A stretch of 64,000 nucleotides of DNA from NCBI RefSeq assembly GCF_019970045.1, contig NZ_JAHXYI010000002.1, positions 496,001-560,000 of the forward strand. The letters are read 5' to 3'. Below the pieces are notes generated by a model. That model worked only from the letters and a program-made list of their open reading frames with translations. It did not search any database and had not been told where the DNA came from. The position numbers were made by a program, and so were the translations under genes. Within the stretch, counting starts at the first letter, position 1, and each line of letters starts with the position of its first letter. Origin of the DNA: Chryseobacterium sp. GVT01B. GTDB lineage: Bacteria > Bacteroidota > Bacteroidia > Flavobacteriales > Weeksellaceae. Below, in pieces: positions 26,187 through 35,063 of the stretch.

Positions 26187-26248
26187 ACTATAATAAATGA
26201 TAATTGATTGTTGATAAAGGATAGCCTTCAGCTGGGCCTGTTTCAGTT

Positions 26249-26803
26249 TTACATCAAAGCTCTGTCAAGGATAAACGCAGCCCTCATTTCTACAGTAACT
26301 TTTGATACTTCAATGATATTGAAACCATATTCCTGATAAATTTCTTTCATGCATTCAAAAGTAAGGATGGCTTTTTCAATGCTTTGTTTTCTTTCCGGGT
26401 CATTTTCATAAATTTCTTTCCATGGGGGAAGAATAAAAACATTGTTATTATAAACCATTTCCCGGGCTTTTGTTATCATTACTTCCGGAACAGGAATATT
26501 TTCAAGCCGCATATATCCCAGCGTATCCCATATTCCACGGTCAAAAAAAACGGGTTTCAAGTGGATCGATTGATTGAGTTTCCGGTAGGTTTTTACCGAC
26601 TCTTCAAACATCAGTTTAGCAAAAAGTTCTTTGTTCAGCCAGGGAAGTCCTTCTCCTCCGGACTCTATCTGTTCTTTAATAATTCTCCTGCCTTCTTCAG
26701 GAACTGTTGCCAATCCATATTGGTTTAATTCATCCAACAGCGTTGTTTTTCCGGCTCCCGGACCGCCTGTAATAATATAGAATTTTGAAATATCCTGCTT
26801 CAT
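26249..26803 (-). CDS. P-loop ATPase/kinase (AAA_28-like)
   Basis: A 184-residue protein with Walker A TGGPGAGKTTLLDEL (about 11-25), then VPEEGRRIIKEQ, and FFDRGIWDTLGYM (about 86-98) as in nucleoside-kinase-like ATPases. The closing segment is EYGFNIIEVSKVTVEMR. The fold is that of the small AAA_28 group, whose substrates are mostly unknown. Spacing is 61 bp to the upstream LLM oxidoreductase gene and 62 bp to the downstream DUF6624 gene, so a loose operon is possible. Confidence 0.8.
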   Translation of the reverse strand: MKQDISKFYIITGGPGAGKTTLLDELNQYGLATVPEEGRRIIKEQIESGGEGLPWLNKELFAKLMFEESVKTYRKLNQSIHLKPVFFDRGIWDTLGYMRLENIPVPEVMITKAREMVYNNNVFILPPWKEIYENDPERKQSIEKAILTFECMKEIYQEYGFNIIEVSKVTVEMRAAFILDRALM

Positions 26804-26864
26804 GAGTTTGAATTATTTTTTAATACAGCCCATGTAAAACAGAAATTTTTGTTTTCCTGCAGGC

Positions 26865-27860
26865 TTAGTTATTATTTTTAATGATACTCTTATAGGTATA
26901 AACACGATCTTCTTCCTGATGCATATTACACAATATCAAAAGATTATCCGTATTGTACTTTTCTGAAACCTGTTCTAATCTCTGCTTTACAGACTGTGGT
27001 GTTTCTATGATAATTCTCTCTAAAAAGGTAAAAAATTCATCTTCATCTTTAGTTCCCAAAACCTTTTGCTCTACAGCTTCAGGAGATAGAACCGCATTAG
27101 GGCTGACTAATTGACGGGATTGTAAAAACTGGTAGGCCATTCCATAAGCATTCCGTCTGGCTTCTTCAATAGTATCAGCTACCGATACAGCAACGGCCAC
27201 CTGCAAAGAAGGTTGGGAAAAATATTGGGTGTCGTCAAATTCTCTGAGATAAGCTTCTGTATTTTCCATCCCGTTCTCACTGTTCATAAAAGCAGCGAAG
27301 GAATACCCTGTCCCATGCTTAGCAGCTTCTTTTGCGGAAGTCATTCCTGATCCCAGCCACATGATTTCAGGAATATGCTGTACATGCGTGGGCTGTGCAA
27401 TCAGTCCGTCATAAATTCCTTCTTCATCCCTGATCAGTTGAATGATTTCTTCCAGCTTCGTTTCCATATTTGATAAAACTACCGCTTTATGATTATTGAG
27501 CGCCATAACAGCATCTTTCAATCCTCCGGGAGCCTTTCCCAATCCGAGAATAAAACGTTCTGGATATAGAGTGGATAGCATTTTGGACCATTCTGCAATT
27601 TTATAGGCGGAATAGTTTCGCATCATAATTCCGGCGGTTCCTATTTTGATATGGCTGGTTTTACTGAGTATAATTGCTGCTAAAAGTTCAGGACTGGAAC
27701 TTCCATAAGCTTCTACTCCATGATGCTCAGAATACATAATACTATGAAATCCTGTTTCTTCAGCCAGTAGGGCAAGATTGACACTATTTTCCAATGCTGA
27801 GGCTGCATTGCTGCCCATTGTTACAGGTGACTGGTCCAAGATCCCTAATTTCAGCTTCAT
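26865..27860 (-). CDS. LLM-class (luciferase-like) flavin oxidoreductase
   Basis: A 331-residue bacterial-luciferase-like monooxygenase. The features are the opening strand KLGILDQSPV, EETGFHSIMYSEHHG (about 33-47), IKIGTAGIMMRNYSAY (about 72-87) and RFILGLGKAPGG (about 102-113), all typical of the FMN-dependent LLM group. It lies 51 bp after the HxlR regulator gene on the same strand, so the pair is probably one transcript opposed to the MFS exporter. Enzymes in this setting often deal with electrophiles or xenobiotics; the substrate is not known. Confidence 0.88.
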   Translation of the reverse strand: MKLKLGILDQSPVTMGSNAASALENSVNLALLAEETGFHSIMYSEHHGVEAYGSSSPELLAAIILSKTSHIKIGTAGIMMRNYSAYKIAEWSKMLSTLYPERFILGLGKAPGGLKDAVMALNNHKAVVLSNMETKLEEIIQLIRDEEGIYDGLIAQPTHVQHIPEIMWLGSGMTSAKEAAKHGTGYSFAAFMNSENGMENTEAYLREFDDTQYFSQPSLQVAVAVSVADTIEEARRNAYGMAYQFLQSRQLVSPNAVLSPEAVEQKVLGTKDEDEFFTFLERIIIETPQSVKQRLEQVSEKYNTDNLLILCNMHQEEDRVYTYKSIIKNNN

Positions 27861-27911
27861 ACTATAGAATAGATTTTAGGTGAAGGTATGAAAAAAGACG
27901 ATATAACTTTT

Positions 27912-28268
27912 TTATTCTTTAGGCGGAAAAACAATACCTTCATCTTTGATCAGGTCGTAACCAAACTGCATAATGGTTTCGATAACCGGAATGGCTTTTT
28001 TACCTTTCTCTGTAAGGCTGTACTCTACTTTCGGCGGTACTACGGGAAATACCTCACGATGAATCATTTCTTTGGCTTCCAGTTCACGCAGCTGGCTGGT
28101 CAGCATTTTGTCTGTGATATGAGGAATATCCTTTTTAAGCTCACTGAAACGGAGAGGTTTTTCCTGTAATCTCCATAGAACAGGCATTTTCCAGGTTCCT
28201 CCAATATGACTTAGAGCAAATTCAATCGGAGTATAATACAATCGTTTATCGTGGAAAAATTGAGGCAT
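27912..28268 (-). CDS. HxlR-family transcriptional regulator
   Basis: A 118-residue winged-helix protein with the HxlR pattern: TPIEFALSHIGGTWKMPVLW (about 13-32), then RFSELKKDIPHITDKMLTSQ and EYSLTEKGKKAIPVIETI. The family's N-terminal sensing cysteine is absent, so it does not look like a simple thiol sensor such as HypR. It is divergent from an MFS transporter gene, with 103 bp between the two, and heads an HxlR-LLM unit. It probably represses both sides. The inducer is unknown. Confidence 0.9.
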   Translation of the reverse strand: MPQFFHDKRLYYTPIEFALSHIGGTWKMPVLWRLQEKPLRFSELKKDIPHITDKMLTSQLRELEAKEMIHREVFPVVPPKVEYSLTEKGKKAIPVIETIMQFGYDLIKDEGIVFPPKE

Positions 28269-28371
28269 AATAGTCGTTTTTTTATGTACACTTTCAAAAA
28301 GGCAAGTATAGAACTAAAGAGTAAGTATATAGTTTTCTGATAGTCTATTGTGCAAATTTGCAAAAAAAATA
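28269..28371. promoter_or_regulatory. HxlR/MFS divergent control region
   Basis: The gap holds the perfect palindrome TGCAAATTTGCA (28351-28362) ten bases before the MFS start. Two AAGTATA copies lie near 28303 and 28324, and TATACTTG on the minus strand is a possible -7 element for the HxlR gene. These are candidate regulator sites; none is proven. Confidence 0.45.
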
Positions 28372-29520
28372 ATGAAAATGAACAGAAATCTTTATGTACT
28401 GGCACCTGGTGTTTTTGGAATTACAACCACAGAATTTGGAGTTATTGGTGTATTGCCTGAGCTTGCTTCAGCGTTCCGGGTTTCCATTGAAAAAGCGGGC
28501 TGGCTGCTGAGTGCTTTTGCGTTGATCGTTGCTGTTTTCGGTCCTTTTATGCTTTTGGCACTATCTTCTTTCAAAAGAAAAAGCCTGCTCATTTTTTCGT
28601 TGCTTATTTTTGTGACAGCAAATGTTCTTTCTGCATATATCACCCATTTTTATCTGTTGCTTGCTGTCAGAATGATTCCTGCATTTTTCCATCCGGTTTA
28701 CTGGTCGATAGCTTTATCTGCTGCCGGAGAAACGTCTGATCCTAAAGAAAAGTCAATGGCGGTAAGCATTATTTTTTCGGGACTTACCCTGGCTACTGTG
28801 TTGGGGGTGCCTCTGGCTGCTTTTATGTCTGATCTGTTTTCCTGGCAGTCTTCTTTTTTGCTTACCGCTTTTATCAATGCAGTGGCTTTAGCAGGTGTTT
28901 GGATTTATTTACCAGCAATTCAGAGTAAAACCGAAACCTCAAAAGGTTTTCCCAGTCACATTTTTTACAATAAACACTTGTGGATTGGGCTTTTTCTTGC
29001 ATTCTTCACTATTGCTGCCATGTATTCTACTTATGGTTATATAGCTGATTTTTTAAAGAATATAACGCAGATGAATGGAAAACAGGTCAGCCTGATGCTT
29101 TTCTTATTTGGAACGGTAGGAATTATCGGGAATAAAATTGCGGGAAAATATATGAGCAGATTTCCGTTTCAGACGACCCTCTTATTTTTGATGTTATTAT
29201 CCGGCATCCATGTATTGATCTGGTATTACAGAAACCTTTTTTCACCTATGATCTGGATTGTTGGATGCTGGGGACTGGTTCATTCCGGAGGGTTTCTGAT
29301 CAGCAATATCAATGTGACCTCTTCTTCAGATTCTTCGGAGTTCATCAATAGTATTTTTACTTCTTGCGGGAATTTAGCTGTAACAGCGGGTACGCTTTTC
29401 GGAGGATTCTGGATTGCTCATTATGGCATTGAAAATATAGTATGGTCAAGCATTATAGGCATCATTCTGGCTCTCATCATGTTGCTTATCAAAAGAAAAT
29501 ATACAGAGACTAATTTTTAA
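28372..29520 (+). CDS. MFS transporter (drug/sugar exporter type)
   Basis: About 382 residues with twelve predicted membrane helices, in the DHA1/AraJ-YdhP style: TTTEFGVIGVLPELA (first helix and cytoplasmic edge), a Phe/Lys loop FKRKSLLIFSLL after helix 2, and FWIAHYGIENIVW near the end. It should export small molecules using the proton gradient. I chose the ATG at 28372; the open frame reaches a TTG at 28348, which would run through the palindromic operator region. Divergence from HxlR suggests regulated efflux, perhaps of the same compound that the LLM enzyme meets. Confidence 0.88.
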   Translation: MKMNRNLYVLAPGVFGITTTEFGVIGVLPELASAFRVSIEKAGWLLSAFALIVAVFGPFMLLALSSFKRKSLLIFSLLIFVTANVLSAYITHFYLLLAVRMIPAFFHPVYWSIALSAAGETSDPKEKSMAVSIIFSGLTLATVLGVPLAAFMSDLFSWQSSFLLTAFINAVALAGVWIYLPAIQSKTETSKGFPSHIFYNKHLWIGLFLAFFTIAAMYSTYGYIADFLKNITQMNGKQVSLMLFLFGTVGIIGNKIAGKYMSRFPFQTTLLFLMLLSGIHVLIWYYRNLFSPMIWIVGCWGLVHSGGFLISNINVTSSSDSSEFINSIFTSCGNLAVTAGTLFGGFWIAHYGIENIVWSSIIGIILALIMLLIKRKYTETNF

Positions 29521-29533
29521 TAGAAAAAAATAA

Positions 29534-29556
29534 AACCTTCCGGATGCCGGAAGGTT
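29534..29556. terminator. Terminator between MFS and GG-peptide genes
   Basis: AACCTTCCGG and CCGGAAGGTT form a perfect 10-bp stem with a three-base loop. A-rich sequence to the left gives a T tract for the minus-strand peptide gene, and AT-rich sequence to the right serves the MFS gene. Confidence 0.88.
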
Positions 29557-29570
29557 AGTTTATAAAATTT

Positions 29571-29735
29571 TTATGCACATCTGATATCACCACAGCCTCC
29601 GCCTCCGCCGTTTCCGTTTTTATAATAACATGCTGATGTAGGGCAGCCACATGCGATACATTCACTTTCTGCAGGCGGACGGCCTCCGGTGATTGATTTT
29701 AAACTCTTTCTTTCGATTTTCTTTAAATTTTTCAT
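29571..29735 (-). CDS. Six-cysteine double-glycine leader peptide (bacteriocin-like)
   Basis: A 54-residue peptide. Its first 18 residues, MKNLKKIERKSLKSITGG, are a classic double-glycine leader of the kind seen on many Flavobacteriia bacteriocin-like peptides. The 36-residue core has six cysteines (C26, C29, C31, C36, C48, C53) and a run of five glycines (43-47), and is nearly uncharged. The leader would normally be removed at GG by a C39 peptidase-ABC exporter, none of which is in this window. The next genes upstream on the same strand encode an ABC ATPase (broken) and a membrane protein. Disulfides, metal binding or another modification of the core are all possible. It is too short for ordinary gene callers. 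Confidence 0.75.
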   Translation of the reverse strand: MKNLKKIERKSLKSITGGRPPAESECIACGCPTSACYYKNGNGGGGGCGDIRCA

Positions 29736-29825
29736 AATAAATAAGTTATTAGTTTGTGATGGTAATTTAATAAAAAAATCATTGAGAGCGCGTTCTCCAG
29801 ATGTTAAAATAATATAAAAAACAAT

Positions 29826-30461
29826 CTAGAATTTAAGGGCATTCAATTGGCTGAATTCTTCCTTTTCATAGATCTTTTCAATATTGCCATTTTGCAGAAA
29901 AGCGATTTTATCACAGGTATGAAAAAGAGTTTCAATAATATGGGAACTTACAATGACTATTTTGTTTTCGGATTTCAGATGTCTGATAATGTCATAAAGG
30001 ATGTGAACTCCTTCAAAATCTACCCCGTTGAAAGGTTCATCCAGGATATTAATAGGTTTATCCAACATCAGCATTCCGATAAGAGCCAGTTTTTTCTTCA
30101 TTCCACTGGAATAATACTGCACATATTTTTTCATCGGAAGATTGAACTTTTCAATGATTTCCTTGATTTCAACTTCTTTTTTTGAAGTAAAATACGCAAG
30201 ATATTCTTCTCCCGTAATATAAGGGTAAAAATAGTTTTCGGTTTCCAGATAAGAAATCATTTCCCGCTTCAAACGTTCGTTCTTTCAGGTAATATCTCCG
30301 GTGAACGGCATGCTTTGGTACAGGGATTCAAACAGAGTGGTCTTTCCTGCCCCATTTTTCCCAAGCAATCCCAATATGCAGCCTTCTTCTATGGATAGAT
30401 TCAGGCGATTTAAAACATTCTGATTTTTAAAATGAACATGTATATTTTTAATCTCCAACAT
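29826..30461 (-). pseudogene. ABC transporter ATPase interrupted by an in-frame TGA
   Basis: From an ATG at 30459-30461 the frame encodes 58 residues including Walker A GLLGKNGAGKTT, then meets TGA at 30285-30287 (codon 59). Reading continues in the same frame for a further 152 residues with the signature YSSGMKKKLALIG and Walker B INILDEPFNGVD, ending at 29826. The full frame would be 211 residues, normal for a short ABC ATPase. A Trp codon TGG to TGA is the simplest explanation. The start overlaps the end of the membrane-protein gene by 14 bp. Unless read through, this transporter should be inactive; a restart at TTG 30272 would lack Walker A. Confidence 0.88.
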
Positions 30462-31359
30462 AGGTTTTAATATTTTGAGAAGCTTCTTTTATATTATTTT
30501 TCAACAGGAATACCGCCGGAATAATGATTATACTGCATATAGTATACTCAATAAAAACGCCTATCGTATAGTAATTGCTCTTTTCTTTATGACGATACTG
30601 CTTATATTTCCTGGTCAGAATGAGCATAAAATACAGGTTCATAAAGGCAAAATAATAAAGTAGGTATAAACTTTCAGCAGGGTTCAGAATCAAAAACAGA
30701 CAGTATGTTGGCAGCAGCAAAGCATTGAAAAGCAGAGAATTTCTTCTGAGCTTCTCTCTTAAAGTATATTTTTTGAAATACATTTCCAGCATTTCTTTGT
30801 TTTCATTAGGCTCGTAAAGATGTGAGATATAATCCAATGCAAAAGCTCCCACAAAAACCAGAGTCACAGGATGGTAAGCTGAGCACCAGAGAATAGCAAA
30901 TCCCAGAACCGCCAGCAAAGTGTTTTTTCTCAGGAAACTCTTCCATTCAAACAAATCATCAGGAATAAAGTTCCACTGAAATGTCATCCAGGGTTGGGAT
31001 CTTGGAGTGATAAAAGCCAGTAAGACAAACATCGGAAGTGAAAGTAATGCGGTTTTCTCAAATGTATAATGAATATTTCCGCATAGCAAAATACTGTAAA
31101 TGAATACCGCTTCAAGTACAATGATCCAACGCCAGCTTCTGACAAAAACTTTTTTAAGAAAAGGAATGTCTTTTCTTTCGTAATGAAACAGCAATACCAG
31201 TATAAAAAATAAAGGTGGATAATAGTAATCTTCGGGTATCTTAATGGCAATCAGAACTCCAAGAATAATCAGAACAGGTATGCCTGCTCTCGGATTCAGG
31301 TTTAGCAGCCTGAAACTTTGATAAAATCTGAATTTTAAATGATGTAATAGTTTTTTCAA
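30448..31359 (-). CDS. Polytopic membrane protein, probable ABC permease partner
   Basis: A 303-residue protein with about eight membrane helices grouped in pairs (PVLIILGVLIAI, LFFILVLLFHY, IIVLEAVFIYSILL, ALLSLPMFVLLAFI and others) and charged loops. I do not recognise a family. It overlaps the start of the ABC ATPase gene by 14 bp, so the two are translationally coupled and very likely form one transporter. The start is a TTG (31357-31359); no in-frame ATG occurs nearby. With the ATPase broken, this permease may be non-functional here. Confidence 0.72.
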   Translation of the reverse strand: MKKLLHHLKFRFYQSFRLLNLNPRAGIPVLIILGVLIAIKIPEDYYYPPLFFILVLLFHYERKDIPFLKKVFVRSWRWIIVLEAVFIYSILLCGNIHYTFEKTALLSLPMFVLLAFITPRSQPWMTFQWNFIPDDLFEWKSFLRKNTLLAVLGFAILWCSAYHPVTLVFVGAFALDYISHLYEPNENKEMLEMYFKKYTLREKLRRNSLLFNALLLPTYCLFLILNPAESLYLLYYFAFMNLYFMLILTRKYKQYRHKEKSNYYTIGVFIEYTICSIIIIPAVFLLKNNIKEASQNIKTYVGD

Positions 31360-31450
31360 TGGAGCTGACTGAATATTGAAGATTTTAAATATAAATATTT
31401 TTATCAGGAAGAATGGACACTATGAATTGATAAAGTCTTATTTCAAATCC

Positions 31451-31732
31451 TTATTTATTTTTGCGTAAACGGTTGTCTTTGATCAGAGTTATTATTATAA
31501 AGTAAATCAAAATTGCCAGCATATGACATCCTGATAAAACAAGCAGAAAAAACCACCAAACAAGACCTTGTCCTCCACTGCCATCATAAACTAAATGATA
31601 ATATAATACTGAATTGTATAAGCAGAACAATATCATATTGACACCACCAAACTTCCTTTTGTGCCAGAACGTTAGAATAATGACCAAGAAACAAACTATT
31701 GAAACCGTATACAAAAGCAGATTATCATTCAT
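31451..31732 (-). CDS. Small membrane protein, unknown
   Basis: A 93-residue protein with three predicted membrane helices (about 4-20, 32-48, 58-82) and a basic C-terminus (KDNRLRKNK), which favours a cytoplasmic tail. I do not recognise the family. It starts 12 bp after the stop of the peptidase-like gene upstream and is therefore probably co-transcribed with it. Confidence 0.65.
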   Translation of the reverse strand: MNDNLLLYTVSIVCFLVIILTFWHKRKFGGVNMILFCLYNSVLYYHLVYDGSGGQGLVWWFFLLVLSGCHMLAILIYFIIITLIKDNRLRKNK

Positions 31733-31743
31733 GGATTCTCAAA

Positions 31744-33045
31744 CTATTTATCACTTGTTTTAAATTTCACAAGAAGCGTTTCATCCCTCAGAGGATAGCC
31801 GTCTTTAGAAGCGAAACTCTTGTTCGTAATTACAAATTCATACTCCTTACCCGGTTTCAGATCTGCTGAAAGAACCAATGTTCTGTTATTATTTTCCATT
31901 CCTATTATTTTGGTGATCGGAAAATACTCTTTTCCTTTATCGGAGAGATTGAATGAATAGCTTTTGGGAAGCATTTCTTTTGAAAAGATAATTCTTATTT
32001 CTTTTGTGTCAGCATTGACCTGTACGGAACCGTTTGCTGGTTCTGTTTTCACAACATAGGGTAAATTTTTCTCATATTCTTTGATCAGCTTTTGTTTATC
32101 AATTTTTTCATTGAAAAATTTTGATCTGGTAAGAAAATTTTCAACAGCCTTATCGTTGTCATAATTCAGCTCTATAATATCTTTTATCGCCTGTTTTTTA
32201 TCTTTTGTATTCTCGTAGTAGGATTTAGAGATTTCATATCCAATATAATAGCCCAGATCGGCGCTTTCTCCCTTCTTTCTCCCATTATACAGCCAGTTGG
32301 CAAAATTACCGGTAAACATTTCTTTTTTAAACAAATCCTTCACCTCAACTGCATGTGCTCTCCCATAGGAAAGATATTTCCTTTCCAAAGGCTTGTTCAT
32401 GACCAGTTCGGCAATCAGATCACAGGCACCTTCTTTGATAGATTGGCTTAGAACCTTTCTGCGGTCTCCAATCTGCTGGGTATGGATATATTCATGAACA
32501 TTTAAAGAGACGATATTATCCAGAGACTGATTTGCAAAAACCTCCTTTATCCAGTCATCCTGAAACTCTGAAACATCTGTAGACGGAAGCCCGGTGGCAA
32601 GTTCGGCACCCACCAATACCTTATTTCCACTCACTGTTCCTCCGGAATTAAGTCCGCCTATCGTAAAATACATTTCAGCTTCTTTGAGGTCCGGATAGAG
32701 TTCCTTCAGCCTGATAATACTGGCTTCAAGCTCATTTGTTTTAGTTTTTATCGACAGAGTATTTGGCCTGATCGAGTTCAAGAATTTAGGATACTTTTCT
32801 ATGATGTTTACAAACACCGTATCATTATAATCTCTGGCTTTCATAAAGGCTTTCAGGCCTGATGTTGCTTTGTCTGTATAGAGCTTCTTAATCAGAGTCA
32901 GTTTTTGGGTATGATCGTTTGTTTTTTGAATGCTGTCATAGGCCACCCAAAAATTGTCAATATCTGAAGTAAAAATTTTAGCTGATTTTTGTGAAAAAGC
33001 ACTTGCAAATACAAGCGAAAAAATAATCGAAGTGAAAGTTTTCAT
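31744..33045 (-). CDS. Secreted HExxH-like peptidase-type protein with C-terminal Ig-like domain
   Basis: About 433 residues with a signal peptide (cleavage near FSQ). The middle region has LNVHEYIHTQQIG (about 200), an HExxH-type zinc-peptidase motif in the form HEYIH, and SIKEGACDLIAELVMN, whose Glu could be the third ligand, as in gluzincins or DUF2268-like proteins. The last 100 residues (from PYVVKTEPANGSVQV) are a Big_5-type Ig-like domain with the usual IIFSKEM strand. The ATG at 33045 is chosen; the frame also opens at a GTG at 33063. It probably acts outside the inner membrane. The substrate is unknown. Confidence 0.8.
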   Translation of the reverse strand: MKTFTSIIFSLVFASAFSQKSAKIFTSDIDNFWVAYDSIQKTNDHTQKLTLIKKLYTDKATSGLKAFMKARDYNDTVFVNIIEKYPKFLNSIRPNTLSIKTKTNELEASIIRLKELYPDLKEAEMYFTIGGLNSGGTVSGNKVLVGAELATGLPSTDVSEFQDDWIKEVFANQSLDNIVSLNVHEYIHTQQIGDRRKVLSQSIKEGACDLIAELVMNKPLERKYLSYGRAHAVEVKDLFKKEMFTGNFANWLYNGRKKGESADLGYYIGYEISKSYYENTKDKKQAIKDIIELNYDNDKAVENFLTRSKFFNEKIDKQKLIKEYEKNLPYVVKTEPANGSVQVNADTKEIRIIFSKEMLPKSYSFNLSDKGKEYFPITKIIGMENNNRTLVLSADLKPGKEYEFVITNKSFASKDGYPLRDETLLVKFKTSDK

Positions 33046-33280
33046 GGTTGTTTTTAATACCACAATGATACATACAATTATTATATTTCACAACTCTCAT
33101 TTTACAGCATCAACACAGGATATTTTAGAGCTATAAAAGTTAAAAATCTGTCACAATAACTCTAAAAAATTAAACCGGAATATGTATTTTATCATTTATT
33201 TATATTAATTCCAAATAATTTTATTTCTTTCTATTTTATTGTCGTAAATATTTAATACTTTAGCTTAATAATTTGAACGA

Positions 33281-34162
33281 ATGGGAATAATCCTTAAACC
33301 AATTGATATTGTAGATGATATTTCACAAGAAGATTTCCGTGAAAAATATCTAAAGCCATGTAAGCCAGTGGTAATCAGAAATATGGCTAGAAAATGGCCT
33401 GCCTACCAAAAGTGGACAATGGAATATATGAAAGAAGTGGTTGGCGACGTTGAAGTTCCCCTTTACGACAGTTCCAAAGCAGATCCCGCCGCTCCTATCA
33501 ATACTCCGACTACGAAAATGCCTTTTCGTGACTATGTTGACCTTATTCAAAGGGAACCTACTGATCTGAGAATCTTTTTCTTTGATCCTATAAAATTTGC
33601 ACCAAAACTGTTGGACGACTATGTTCCGCCAAAGAATCTGATGGGTGGATTTTTAGATAAATATCCGAGTATGTTTTTCGGAGGTAAAGGTTCTGTGACC
33701 TTCCTTCACTATGATATAGACATGCCTCATATTTTCCACACCCACTTCAATGGAAGAAAACATGTTCTTTTGTTTGAATACAAATGGAAATCAAGACTTT
33801 ACAAACTTCCATATGCTACTTATGCACTGGAGGATTATGATATTGCCAATCCTGATTTTGAAAAATTTCCGGCACTGGATGGTATTGAAGGAATTGAATG
33901 TTTCCTGGAACACGGAGATACCTTATTCATGCCTACAGGATGGTGGCACTGGATGAAATATCTGGATGGGTCTTTCTCTATTTCCCTGCGTGCATGGGAC
34001 AAAAGCTGGGCTGTAAAGGCACATTCTCTTTGGAATCTTGCTGTTCAGCGTAATTTTGATAATTTCATGAAAGGACGATACAAAAAAAGGTATATGGACT
34101 GGAAAGAAAGAAAAGCGGTGGAGATCGCCAATAATGCATTGAAAAGAGGACTTCCTAAATAA
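33281..34162 (+). CDS. Cupin-like JmjC domain oxygenase
   Basis: A 293-residue protein of the JmjC/cupin_8 group of Fe(II)/2-oxoglutarate oxygenases. The opening EKYLKPCKPVVIRNMARKWP (about 21-40) is the group's typical start. HYDIDMPHIFHTH (about 143-155) carries the HxD metal pair, and MPTGWWHWM (about 220) holds the distal His. Members hydroxylate proteins or small molecules; the target is unknown. It stands alone with a strong terminator 20 bp behind it. The preceding 235 bp (33046-33280) are AT-rich and hold no gene. Confidence 0.87.
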   Translation: MGIILKPIDIVDDISQEDFREKYLKPCKPVVIRNMARKWPAYQKWTMEYMKEVVGDVEVPLYDSSKADPAAPINTPTTKMPFRDYVDLIQREPTDLRIFFFDPIKFAPKLLDDYVPPKNLMGGFLDKYPSMFFGGKGSVTFLHYDIDMPHIFHTHFNGRKHVLLFEYKWKSRLYKLPYATYALEDYDIANPDFEKFPALDGIEGIECFLEHGDTLFMPTGWWHWMKYLDGSFSISLRAWDKSWAVKAHSLWNLAVQRNFDNFMKGRYKKRYMDWKERKAVEIANNALKRGLPK

Positions 34163-34183
34163 CAGGAAGAATTTTATACTGAT

Positions 34184-34220
34184 AAAAGAGGATGATTATA
34201 ATAAACCATCCTCTTTTTTT
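34184..34220 (+). terminator. Terminator of the JmjC gene
   Basis: Arms AAAAGAGGATG and CATCCTCTTTT enclose 12 AT-rich bases and are followed by a run of T. It lies 22 bp after the stop codon. Confidence 0.9.
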
Positions 34221-34298
34221 GTTTAGAGACTTTAATTTTTTAAGATATCGTTTAAAATTTAATTAAATTGCATAGTACGTTCCCTAATCTCCATGTAT

Positions 34299-35012
34299 AT
34301 GTTTGAAAAGTTAATCGATAGTTTTGAGAAGCTGTGTCTGCAGATTATTATTGAAATATTGCTGGTTCCGGTAACCATTTTCAAATTATTTCAGGATCCC
34401 CGCCGATGCTATGATCTTTCTGTACATGAGATGGAAAAGGAAGAAACTGAACGTTTTCAGGACCATCTCTCCCCTATCAAACTATCTGTTTATACGTCTG
34501 TCATCATTTCTGTACTTCTGATGGATTACGGTGGTGAACACAATATTATTTCAAAGATCAAGGGATTGAGCATGGTAGAGAAGGCATTGTTTATATTTCT
34601 GATGAATAATGTTACGGCAGTACTATTCAGTGTTGCTTTATTATGGTACAAAAAGGAGAAAGTAAACACTGTTGCTTTCCGTACGCTGCTGTTTTCTTTC
34701 ATTTATACTACTGTATATACGTCTACTCCATTTTTCATATTAATCAGCTCTGCCATGTTTCTGGGACAAACCATTAATGTGGAATCTTATCTGGACCACC
34801 TTGGAAAAGTAACCAATTATGAAACAAGAGATTATATCTTTTTCATGGCTTTCCTTGTTTTTATGATCGTTGGTCTTATCGGTATTTTTAAACTTTTCAA
34901 AGCCCTGCATTACATTCTGAAGAATAATTTCAGTTATCATCCTTATATCGTTTGGTTTTTTACACTGTTATTTTTCGTTATACAACTGTATTATGCCAGA
35001 GGATTTATTTAA
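34299..35012 (+). CDS. Membrane protein, unknown
   Basis: About 237 residues with five predicted membrane helices, the first preceded by an amphipathic stretch. Charged loops include FQDPRRCYDLSVHEMEKEET. The overall layout resembles Yip1-like integral membrane proteins, but I cannot assign a family. The ATG at 34299 gives MFEKL; an ATG two codons upstream (34293) is an alternative. The gene ends 51 bp before the TetR start and may share its transcript. Confidence 0.68.
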   Translation: MFEKLIDSFEKLCLQIIIEILLVPVTIFKLFQDPRRCYDLSVHEMEKEETERFQDHLSPIKLSVYTSVIISVLLMDYGGEHNIISKIKGLSMVEKALFIFLMNNVTAVLFSVALLWYKKEKVNTVAFRTLLFSFIYTTVYTSTPFFILISSAMFLGQTINVESYLDHLGKVTNYETRDYIFFMAFLVFMIVGLIGIFKLFKALHYILKNNFSYHPYIVWFFTLLFFVIQLYYARGFI

Positions 35013-35016
35013 AATG

Positions 35017-35047
35017 TACCAGTCTGTTCATATTTTGTTTACATTTG
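35017..35047 (+). promoter_or_regulatory. Candidate TetR operator and promoter
   Basis: TACCAGTCTGTTCA (35017-35030) resembles the ACCAGTCTG-type sites used by several TetR regulators. TACATTTG (35040-35047) matches the -7 element TAnnTTTG. Together they suggest an autoregulated promoter 17 bp before the TetR start. Confidence 0.4.
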
Positions 35048-35063
35048 TGGAAAATTTTAAACT

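Noticed and set aside
30285..30287. Selenocysteine or recoded TGA in the ABC ATPase
   Set aside because: No SECIS-like hairpin is evident after the codon, ABC ATPases have no Sec at this place, and Flavobacteriia read TGA as stop. A nonsense change is simpler.
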